Positions 54,208-61,597 of a stretch of DNA of 64,000 nucleotides are shown here, piece after piece. The notes under the pieces were generated by a model. It was not told the DNA's origin and made no database searches. It saw only the letters and a list, made by a program, of their open reading frames with translations. The DNA is from Bifidobacterium sp. B4142 (GTDB lineage: Bacteria > Actinomycetota > Actinomycetes > Actinomycetales > Bifidobacteriaceae). The position numbers and the translations under genes are program-made. Every line of letters starts with the position of its first letter. Positions within the stretch are counted from its first letter, which is position 1. The stretch covers positions 806,001-870,000 of the forward strand of contig NZ_JAFNMJ010000001.1 in NCBI RefSeq assembly GCF_026537325.1. Reading direction: 5' to 3'.

Positions 54208-54732
54208 CTTCTTGCTTCTATTTGATTTAAGTTTACGCTGACGGTTTCATCGGTCTGTCGAGCGTTGAAGTAGATTGGCTCATAACAAAAAGAAAACTCG
54301 ACCGTTGCGCGATGATGAAATTGGGTAGGTGTGAGAAGGTAAGTACTATGCTGTCCGGGATGAAAAGCGCGTTGGTGAAGACGAATATCTGCTGCTGAAT
54401 TTGTCAGATGACAAACCATCGGTGATGACAAGAAGCGTGTTGTGGTTGTCCGCAAACCATAGATATGCGTCTGATGGCTTACCATGAACGGGTGCAAGCG
54501 CAGCTTAAATTCCATCATTGATTGCTTTTATGAGCCTATTGTTCACCGCGACCTCTGGTCTGCGTGACAGACCCAACACACGTTCGATATTGACTGGAAA
54601 ACTGGTCAATGACCAACATGAGTGGGAATAGGGAGATTAACTATCTGTCCTGAGAAAACAGCAGCAATCCAGTATGATGTTCACGCATGGCACCGCTACC
54701 TTTGCAAAGCTGTGACAGCTCATCGCTATTCT
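54208..54732. other. Gene-poor 525-base stretch in the island with possible coding remnants
   Basis: No convincing gene. Two short open stretches look protein-like: plus strand 54335-54487 (51 codons, including LLLNLSDDKPSVMTRSVLWL) with no start, and minus strand 54505-54609 (34 codons, including VNIERVLGLSRRPEVAVNN) with only a TTG. Neither matches a family I recognise. The stretch must also hold the promoter for the helicase operon, which I could not place. Confidence 0.35.
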
Positions 54733-55584
54733 TTAATCTTGATCTTTATGAGACGAAGACTCCAGCTTGGCTTTGAAAGGCTCCAAACTAAGCGCCATTC
54801 GTAGGGCATCGCTGCTCAGAGGCACAAAGTCGCCATCCTTAGATACGTTTCCCAGCATTGCGGACCAAGCATCGAAGCTTTCTTGTTTCTTAAGCAGCGG
54901 AATGTTACGCTCCAAGGCTGTGTTGATCAAGTTTGTCAAGCTCTGTGTCGTCAATTTCTCCATGGTTTGACGCAGCTCCATTTTCCGCTTCTCGTCAAAA
55001 AGAGAATCTTGAATGTTGGCCGCAGAAAGTTCACGAATATCTCTGGCGAGGTCCATTGCCTTGTACATGATGATGAGAATACGATTCTGGGCTTCCTCGC
55101 TGTCCACGTTCGATTGGCATTCTTCGATTGCTGCATCTACTTCTTCGGAGAATGCTTTTGTTTTCTCTGAATTCGCTGTTATCAACGCTATCGGCTGGGG
55201 ATTTTCGGAGTTGTTCTCCTTCTGATGAGTTATCTTGCTCCACACTTTATCCGCAGTGGGCATGACAGAGTCCCGCCACCAGTGGGCAATGGTCTTGTCA
55301 CACCATCATTTGAACTTTTCGTTATTTGCCAAGTAGACTGCGATTCCTGCTACTAGGGCAACCTCGATTGCTCCAGCGGTGATCGCACCCGCTGGCGAAC
55401 TCTTGTCATCATCGTTGTTCTCAGTGTCATCGGAAACAGGCTCCCAGCGCTCCTGCCCTCGCAAGTGGTTAACTTCATCGAAGATTGCTCCCAGATACTG
55501 ACTTGAGTTATCATGAGGACTGACCAAATGCATAGCTTTCATGCCTTCGTGCATACTCAAACGAAATAATGATCCGTCCCCCAT
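54733..55584 (-). pseudogene. Small membrane-protein gene interrupted by an in-frame TGA
   Basis: Two open stretches share one frame: 55306-55584 (92 residues, ending in a hydrophobic helix GAIEVALVAGIAVYLANN) and 54733-55263 (176 helical residues). They are separated by TGA at 55306-55308 and 14 further sense codons that also look like protein (WCDKTIAHWWRDSV). Read through, the product would be about 283 residues: a soluble N-terminal part, one membrane helix and a long helical tail. A TGG-to-TGA change would explain it. No family recognised. If translation restarts at ATG 55263, a 176-residue protein could still be made. Confidence 0.6.
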
Positions 55585-55828
55585 ATAGGCTCCCTGATCT
55601 GTTCGCTGCCCCCTTGGAATATAGGTATTACTATACTCGCCGACTTTTGTTTTGGTGAAGGCTTACCTTGATCGCGCGAGTGATATTGATGGAAAATGTG
55701 CCGAATAGTGCGACGACAAAGAGTGTTAGCGGATTAAGTTAATCTATGAACCTTGGTATTTGTTGATCTAGGCTGAAATCACAGAGCGAAAAGAAACTTT
55801 ACGCCCCAGATGGAAGTATGGTTTTCGC

Positions 55829-55860
55829 AGTCGGGCTAGCCGGATTTGAACCGGCGACAT
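55829..55860 (-). repeat. attR-like direct repeat within tRNA-Pro
   Basis: 32 bases identical to 44118-44149, covering the 3' third of the intact tRNA-Pro. It marks the right boundary of the island. Confidence 0.92.
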
Positions 55861-55904
55861 CCTGCACCCAAAGCAGGCGCGCTACCAAGCTGCGCTATAG
55901 CCCG
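55831..55904 (-). tRNA. tRNA-Pro (anticodon UGG)
   Basis: On the minus strand, acceptor CGGGCTA pairs with TAGCCCG plus discriminator A. The anticodon stem-loop is CCTGC-TTTGGGT-GCAGG (anticodon UGG) and the T arm GCCGG-TTCAAAT-CCGGC. It is 74 nt with no encoded CCA. Its 3' end faces the island. Confidence 0.95.
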
Positions 55905-56019
55905 GCGCCCATCGGTATCACCGTATGGGCACAATGTATCAATATAGCACAGGTTCGGGTCCCGGCTGATCCTGCGAGGGTGAGCAGGGAACGGGAACAG
56001 CTCTGCGCCTGCGGTTACC

Positions 56020-57378
56020 ATGGTGACCATGACAGTGGAAGAGACATGGGCGGCACCGCAGGCTGATGGCCCCTTGGATGCAACGGTGACCATACCGGGG
56101 AGCAAGTCCCTCTCGAACAGGTATCTGATTCTGGCGGCCCTGGGAAGTCGTCCGGTCAGGCTGACAGGTTTGCTCAGATCGCGTGATACGGACCTGATGA
56201 TTGGGGCCCTGGAGGCCCTCGGCGTGGACTGTCGGGTTGATCCGGACGACCCTACGAATGTAATGGTCATTCCACCGTCAGGCGGACGTTTCCGTAGCGG
56301 CGCCCGGGTAGACTGTGGACTGGCTGGAACCGTTATGCGCTTCGTGCCTGGCCTGGCCATGCTGGCTGATGGCCCCACGCACTTCGATGGAGACCAGCAG
56401 GCCTATCGGCGTCCCATGAGGCCTCTCTTGGACGTCCTGACCCAGCTGGGAGCCAAGATCGAGTACCTAGGCCAGGAGGGCTTCCTGCCCTTTGTGCTCA
56501 CACCCCCGAATCGCCTGGTGGGCAGGGAGGTGACCATAGACTCCTCGGCATCCTCGCAGTTCATTTCCGGCCTCCTGCTGCTGGCTGCCAGGGCTGATGG
56601 CACTATGACCATCGTCCACTCTGGTCAGCATCTGCCCAGTCTTCCGCACATCGCCATGACTGTTGAGGATCTGCGTCAGGCCGGAGTCCAGGTTCAGGCC
56701 AATCCTGATCGTTGCAGGTGGAGCGTTGAAGGCAGGGGATCTGCTGGGACGCAGTTGCCCGATCGGGTCCAGGTGGAGCCCGACCTGTCGAATGCGGCCC
56801 CCTTCCTGGGAGCGGCCCTGATAGGAGGCGGGCAAGTCAGTGTGCCCAACTGGCCAGAACGGACCACACAGCCAGGTGGCTTGCTGCCCGAGTATCTGAA
56901 AACTATGGGCGCGAAGGTAGACATGGTTCCCGACGGTAAGGGTAGCGCCACCTGTCGGGTGACCGGGGGGGAAGCCATTCATGGACTCGGCGACTTCGAC
57001 CTGTCCCCAGCAGGGGAGATCGTTCCCTCGATTGCGGCCATCCTGGTCTTTGCCGATGGGCCCAGCCGCCTGCACGGCATTGACCACCTGCGCGGTCATG
57101 AGACCAATCGGCTGAAGGCACTGGCCACCGAAATCACCAGAATAGGCGGCCAGGCCCGTGAGCTGGACGATGGCCTGGCCATCGAGCCCGTGCCTGTGCA
57201 CAGTATGCATGGGGCCGTCATGGAGACCTATGCCGATCATCGCATGGCCACCTTTGCCGCCATGATCGGGCTCAAGATACCTGGCATCCGAGTGCGTAAT
57301 ATCGGCACCACGGCCAAGACCATGCCCGACTTCCCGGGTATGTGGAAGCGGATGCTGGCAGACGAGGGTCAAGGCTGA
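56020..57378 (+). CDS. aroA: 3-phosphoshikimate 1-carboxyvinyltransferase (EPSP synthase)
   Basis: A 452-residue shikimate-pathway enzyme: PGSKSLSNRYLILAAL (substrate-binding Lys/Ser/Arg), GLAGTVMRFVPGLAML, GDQQAYRRPMRPLLD, SSASSQFISGLLL, and the late DYxDHRMA-type segment METYADHRMATFAAMIG. It forms EPSP from shikimate 3-phosphate and phosphoenolpyruvate. The start is ATG 56020 or ATG 56029; neither has a strong ribosome site. Confidence 0.96.
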   Translation: MVTMTVEETWAAPQADGPLDATVTIPGSKSLSNRYLILAALGSRPVRLTGLLRSRDTDLMIGALEALGVDCRVDPDDPTNVMVIPPSGGRFRSGARVDCGLAGTVMRFVPGLAMLADGPTHFDGDQQAYRRPMRPLLDVLTQLGAKIEYLGQEGFLPFVLTPPNRLVGREVTIDSSASSQFISGLLLLAARADGTMTIVHSGQHLPSLPHIAMTVEDLRQAGVQVQANPDRCRWSVEGRGSAGTQLPDRVQVEPDLSNAAPFLGAALIGGGQVSVPNWPERTTQPGGLLPEYLKTMGAKVDMVPDGKGSATCRVTGGEAIHGLGDFDLSPAGEIVPSIAAILVFADGPSRLHGIDHLRGHETNRLKALATEITRIGGQARELDDGLAIEPVPVHSMHGAVMETYADHRMATFAAMIGLKIPGIRVRNIGTTAKTMPDFPGMWKRMLADEGQG

Positions 57379-57410
57379 GCTACAGCGATTCGAGCGAAAG
57401 GAGCCGTGTT

Positions 57411-58211
57411 ATGAGCGTCGAAGCTGAAAGGCAGACCTGGCAGGAGGATCTGGATCTGGCCATCGCCATGGCCGACCGGGCGGATCAGGTCACCGTGGGC
57501 TACTTCAAGTCGCCGGATCTTCATGTGGAACGCAAGGCGGACAATACTCCGGTCACCCAGGCCGACAAAGAGGCGGAGGCAGTGATTCGTCGCGTTCTGG
57601 CCCTAGCAAGGCCGAACGATACCATCTATGCTGAGGAGCTGGGAAAGCAGGAGTCCAACGGTAGACGGTGGATCATCGATCCCATTGACGGAACCAAGAA
57701 CTATGTGCGCGGAGTACCCGTCTGGGCGACCCTGATCGGCTTGGAGGTAGACCATCAGATGGTGGTCGGCGCGGTATCGGCCCCCATGTTGGGCACCCGC
57801 TGGTACGCTGCGCAGGGTCAGGGAGCCTACATGGCGCGCCAGGGTGAAGCTCCCAAGGCCATCCACGTATCAGGAGTGGACCGGATGGAAGACGCCTCCA
57901 TGTCCTTGTCGTCGCTGACTGGGTGGAAGGCCATAGGCCGCCGGGAAAGGCTTCTCGACTTGACCGATCGAATCTGGCGCCTGCGTGGATTCGGTGACTT
58001 CTGGCAATACATGCTCCTGGCCCAGGGTGCCATCGACCTGGCGGCCGAGCCGGAACTTGACCTTTATGACATGGGTGCCTTGGTTCCCATCGTGACCGAA
58101 GCCGGTGGCAGCTTTACTGACCTGGCGGGCAACCCGGGTCCCTGGGGTGGCAATGGCCTTGCCAGCAACGGTCTTCTGCACAAGGAAGCCCTAGAGGCCC
58201 TGGGCGACTGA
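57411..58211 (+). CDS. Inositol monophosphatase family protein (possibly HisN-type histidinol-phosphatase)
   Basis: 266 residues from ATG 57411 behind AAAGGAG. The metal-binding motifs of the family are present: EELG near residue 79, WIIDPIDGTKNYVRGVPVW near 87-105 and the last site in DLYDMGALVPIVTEAGG near 221-237. It dephosphorylates a small sugar or alcohol phosphate. In actinobacteria this subgroup next to aroA is often histidinol-phosphate phosphatase; that is inference. It is followed by an 18-bp stem terminator. Confidence 0.88.
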   Translation: MSVEAERQTWQEDLDLAIAMADRADQVTVGYFKSPDLHVERKADNTPVTQADKEAEAVIRRVLALARPNDTIYAEELGKQESNGRRWIIDPIDGTKNYVRGVPVWATLIGLEVDHQMVVGAVSAPMLGTRWYAAQGQGAYMARQGEAPKAIHVSGVDRMEDASMSLSSLTGWKAIGRRERLLDLTDRIWRLRGFGDFWQYMLLAQGAIDLAAEPELDLYDMGALVPIVTEAGGSFTDLAGNPGPWGGNGLASNGLLHKEALEALGD

Positions 58212-58227
58212 CACATATGACATATAG

Positions 58228-58273
58228 AAGAAGGCTGGTGATCACAGCAATGCATGTGATCACCAGCCTTCTT
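58228..58273. terminator. Long perfect hairpin between the IMPase gene and ackA
   Basis: AAGAAGGCTGGTGATCAC pairs over 18 bp with GTGATCACCAGCCTTCTT, with a 10-nt loop, in a convergent gap. It is likely a terminator for both sides. Confidence 0.85.
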
Positions 58274-58366
58274 GGTTCTTAGGACCAAGCTCTTAGGACC
58301 GAACCCTTATCTCAATCATCCCTCATTCGACCATCAGTCGGGTTGAGGGGCAGGTCTGGTCAACGG

Positions 58367-59593
58367 TCAGGCCTGGAACTTGTTGCCGTAGGCATCGCCC
58401 TGGCTGGCGACGACCTCGGCCTGACGTGCGATGGAGAGCTCCTCGTTGGTGGGGATGACGCAGACGGCGACCGTGCTGTCGGGGGTGGAGATGATCTGTG
58501 CCTCCTTGGAGCGTTGGTCGTTCTTCTCCTGGTCCAGCTTCACGCCGAAGGGCTTCAGCTGCTCGATGACCTGGCGACGCACGATCTCATCGTTTTCGCC
58601 CACGCCAGCCGTGAAGGTGATGGCGTCCAGGCCGCCCATCTGGGCCGTGTAGTTGCCGATGTAGCCGACGATGCGGTGGACATAGATGTCAAGTGCCAGC
58701 TTGGCATCCTCGTCGCCCTCGGCGATCAGCTTGTGGACCTCGCGCATATCACCGTGACCGGTCAGGCCGGTCATGCCGGAGCGCTTGTTGAAGAGGGTGT
58801 CCAGCTCATCCACGCTCATGTGGGCGTTGCGGATCAGGTGGAAGACAACGGCAGGGTCGATATCGCCGGTGCGGCCGCCCATGACCAGGCCCTCCAGGGG
58901 GGTCAGGCCCATGGAGGTCTCAACGGGATGTCCGGAGACCTGAGCCGAAGCGGAAGCCCCATTGCCGATGTGCAGGACGATCTGCCGCAGGCCCTCTGCA
59001 GGCTTGCCCAGCAGGCCGGGAACCAGCTGGCCCACATACTGGTGGCTGGTGCCGTGGGCACCGTAGCGACGGATGTGATACTGCTTGGCGATGTCCTTGT
59101 TGAGGGCGTAGGTGGAGGCCTTCTTGGGCAGTTCGAAGAAGAAGGAGGAATCGAAGACGAAGACCTGCGGGGTCTGCGGCATCAGCCGGCTCATGACCTC
59201 GGCGCCTTCAGCCTCAGGTCCGTTGTGCAGGGGGGCCAGCACGGCCAGATCCTTGACCTGGCTCAGGGTCTTCTTGGTCAGGAGGGCAGGCTTGGGGAAG
59301 ATGGCTCCACCCTGGACGACACGGTGACCAACGGCGATGATGCCGGCCTTGTCCAGATCAGGGCCGTACTCCTTGAAGAAGCCCAGGACGCGCTTGAGTC
59401 CGGTCTCATGGTCGTGGATGGGCTCCTCAAGCTCATGCTTCTCGCCATTGACCTCGTGCTTGTAGTGGCCGTCGGTGGGCTCGCCGATCTTCTCGACCAG
59501 ACCCGAGGCCAGGCTCTGGCTGGTCTCCAGATCAACCAGCTGGTACTTGATCGAGCTTGAACCCGAATTGATGACTAGGACGGTTTTCGCCAT
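58367..59593 (-). CDS. ackA: Acetate kinase
   Basis: 408 residues from ATG 59593 behind AGGAGG. ASKHA-family motifs: VLVINSGSSSIKYQL at the start, YGAHGTSHQYV, LHIGNGASASA, GLTPLEGLVMGGRTGDIDP and FTAGVGENDEIVRR near the end. It turns acetyl phosphate and ADP into acetate and ATP, the main energy-yielding step of the bifid shunt. It lies downstream of pta and xfp on the same strand. Confidence 0.97.
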   Translation of the reverse strand: MAKTVLVINSGSSSIKYQLVDLETSQSLASGLVEKIGEPTDGHYKHEVNGEKHELEEPIHDHETGLKRVLGFFKEYGPDLDKAGIIAVGHRVVQGGAIFPKPALLTKKTLSQVKDLAVLAPLHNGPEAEGAEVMSRLMPQTPQVFVFDSSFFFELPKKASTYALNKDIAKQYHIRRYGAHGTSHQYVGQLVPGLLGKPAEGLRQIVLHIGNGASASAQVSGHPVETSMGLTPLEGLVMGGRTGDIDPAVVFHLIRNAHMSVDELDTLFNKRSGMTGLTGHGDMREVHKLIAEGDEDAKLALDIYVHRIVGYIGNYTAQMGGLDAITFTAGVGENDEIVRRQVIEQLKPFGVKLDQEKNDQRSKEAQIISTPDSTVAVCVIPTNEELSIARQAEVVASQGDAYGNKFQA

Positions 59594-59702
59594 TGGGGCA
59601 TCCTCCTGATGTGCTTGTATAGAGCCAGTGCTCCTCAATCAGTCTTCAAGATTACTCGTCGGCCCTTACAAGCCGCGGTATATAGCCAGGCCGACATGGT
59701 TT

Positions 59703-59751
59703 TGGGGCTGCTACCGGAACCTTCTAGAGATAGGATCCAGCAGCAGCCCCA
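59703..59751 (-). terminator. Hairpin between pta and ackA
   Basis: GGGGCTGCT (59704-59712) pairs with AGCAGCCCC (59742-59750). No T run follows on the minus strand, so it may attenuate rather than end transcription between pta and ackA. Confidence 0.45.
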
Positions 59752-59782
59752 GAGGTTCATAAAGACCTTATAGGGACGGCGA

Positions 59783-61471
59783 TCAGTCTTGGGCCTCGAC
59801 GGCGGTCAGAGCCACGGTGTTGATGATGTCAGCCACCAGAGCGCCGCGCGAGAGGTCGTTAACCGGCTTGTTCAGCCCCTGCAGGACCGGTCCGATGGCC
59901 AGGGCACCCGAGGTGCGTTGTACGGCCTTGTAACCGATGTTCCCGGCGCTCAGGCTGGGGAAGACGAAGATATTGACCGTTCCGGCAACCGGATCGCCCT
60001 TGGCCTTGGTGGCTGCCACAGTGGGCGACCAGGCCGCGTCGAACTGGATGGGGCCCACGATGGGCAGGTCCGGCGCCTTCTCCTTGGCCAGGCGGGTGGC
60101 CTCTTCAACCAGGTCGACATCCGGGCCCTTGCCCGAGCCCAGGGTGGAGTAGGAGAGCATGCCCACGCGCGGATCCACGCCGAAGGAGCGAGCGGTTTGG
60201 GCCGACTGGATGGCGATGTCGGCCAGTTGCTCGGACGACGGGTTGAGGTTGATGGCGCAGTCGGCGAAAACCGCCGCATGGTCGGGGAAGCACATGAGGA
60301 AGGCTCCGGAGACCAGCGAAGCGCCCGGCTTGGTCTTGATCACCTGCAGGGCTGGGCGGACCGTGTTGGCTGTGGAGTTGATGGAGCCGGACACCAAGCC
60401 GTCGGCCTTGCCCAGTACCACCAGCATGGTGCCGAAGTAGGAGGGATCGGCCAGCTGCTTACGCGCCTGCTCCGGAGTCATGCCCTTCCTGGCACGCAGT
60501 TGGCAGAGGCGATCAACCATGGGTGCTAGCACCTGCTCGTCATCCATGGGCTGGAAGGAGGCCTTGTTCAGGTTGTTGAGGCCAAGCTCCTTGCCGCGGG
60601 CCAGAATGGAATCCTTGTCGCCCACGATGATCAGGTCGACGATGTTCCGCGCCAGCAGGTAGTCGGCCGCCTTGATGATGCGGTTCTCGCCGCCCTCGGG
60701 CAGGACAATGGTCTTCTTGTTGGCCTTGGCCTTGGCCAGCAGGTCGTTCTGGAATGCTACAGGAGTGGTGGCCTTGGGGCTGGCGGCGTCGGCGGCCTTC
60801 AGCACCTGGTCGACATCCACCTCCTGCTGGAATGTCTGACTGGTGGCCTGGCGGGCCTGATCGGCGGACGGATCCGTGTCGAAGTCCATCTTGGAGACGG
60901 TCCAGGTCGGCAGATCGTATTCCTGGAAGGCCTCGGTGAGTGGCGCTTTCTGTTCGGGCTGGCATCCGGTGATGAAGACACCGGCGAGCACGGCTCCCTG
61001 CGCCTCGATGGTTCGCCGGCAGGCGGCCACGGTCTTCATGACCTGACCGGGTTCCCTGCCGATGGTGCAGACGGCCAGCATGACCGGGGACCTCAGGTCG
61101 GCGGCGATCTGCGCGTTCAGGGCAAACAGGCCGGGGTCGAAGAGCTTTGAGGCATCGCTGCCCACGATCAGGACGCGCTCGGGATGGGTGGCCTCCACCA
61201 GCCCGTCATAGGCATTGAGGACATCGGCCCGGGTCTGCATGGGGTCCTCAGTGGCGTGCCCGGGGCACTTGCCACGGCAGATCTCTGGATCTGTGTCGGG
61301 GAATGAGCTGGCTGCAACCAGTTCCGGGGTCAATGGGTGCTTCCTGCAGGCGATTGGCCTGAATACGGCCGTTTTGGCTTTGGCGCTCAGGGCCTTGGTC
61401 AGGCCGTAGGCCACGACATTGCGGCCGTTGGCGGCTTCTGGGCTGATGATGGTGATGCTTGCAAGACTCAC
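59783..61471 (-). CDS. pta: Phosphate acetyltransferase
   Basis: About 562 residues from GTG 61471, chosen because AGGAG lies eight bases upstream. The longer frame upstream has no ribosome site. The N-terminal P-loop-like regulatory domain (about 1-215, ITIISPEAANGRNVVAYGL) and DRTGG-type remnant lead to the catalytic PTA domain (about 240-560) with VLPEGGENRIIKAADYLL, KADGLVSGSINSTANTVRP and SYSTLGSGKGPDVDLVEEA. It exchanges acetyl phosphate and acetyl-CoA. It stands between xfp and ackA. Confidence 0.96.
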   Translation of the reverse strand: MSLASITIISPEAANGRNVVAYGLTKALSAKAKTAVFRPIACRKHPLTPELVAASSFPDTDPEICRGKCPGHATEDPMQTRADVLNAYDGLVEATHPERVLIVGSDASKLFDPGLFALNAQIAADLRSPVMLAVCTIGREPGQVMKTVAACRRTIEAQGAVLAGVFITGCQPEQKAPLTEAFQEYDLPTWTVSKMDFDTDPSADQARQATSQTFQQEVDVDQVLKAADAASPKATTPVAFQNDLLAKAKANKKTIVLPEGGENRIIKAADYLLARNIVDLIIVGDKDSILARGKELGLNNLNKASFQPMDDEQVLAPMVDRLCQLRARKGMTPEQARKQLADPSYFGTMLVVLGKADGLVSGSINSTANTVRPALQVIKTKPGASLVSGAFLMCFPDHAAVFADCAINLNPSSEQLADIAIQSAQTARSFGVDPRVGMLSYSTLGSGKGPDVDLVEEATRLAKEKAPDLPIVGPIQFDAAWSPTVAATKAKGDPVAGTVNIFVFPSLSAGNIGYKAVQRTSGALAIGPVLQGLNKPVNDLSRGALVADIINTVALTAVEAQD

Positions 61472-61540
61472 TGTGTCTTCTCCTGTCCGGACGTGGTTGC
61501 CTTGATGACTGCTTTGTTCACAACCTTGTCCAGTATACAG

Positions 61541-61579
61541 AAACCGCCCGCCATGCGGGCTGCGCATGACGGGCGGTTC
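61541..61579 (-). terminator. Hairpin after xfp
   Basis: AACCGCCCG (61542-61550) pairs with CGGGCGGTT (61570-61578), with an inner GCGGGC/GCGCAT region. On the minus strand TTTCTG follows. It lies 19 bases past the xfp stop. Confidence 0.6.
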
Positions 61580-61597
61580 CAGGGTCGGATCAGCGTA

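Larger units (their letters stand above)
44118..55860. mobile_element. Genomic island integrated at tRNA-Pro(UGG), carrying a defence-like module
   Basis: An 11.7-kb block lies between 32-bp direct repeats, the right copy being part of an intact tRNA-Pro. By eye it is clearly more A/T-rich than both flanks, and its genes use more A/T-ending codons. Contents from the right: an interrupted membrane-protein gene, a 525-base gap with coding remnants, a SNF2-type helicase, a DUF1156-type methylase and a DUF499-type ATPase, all on the minus strand. No integrase, excisionase, transposase or plasmid gene can be seen, so it is probably immobile by itself. Confidence 0.85.

Noticed and set aside
54195-54518. 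A 107-codon minus-strand frame upstream of the helicase
   Set aside because: It overlaps the helicase start, has unusual His/Thr/Arg-rich composition, has no ribosome site, and competes with a more protein-like frame on the plus strand.
55306-55308. TGA read as selenocysteine
   Set aside because: No selenoprotein family is evident, no hairpin typical of a SECIS element stands out, and TGG-to-TGA mutation is simpler.
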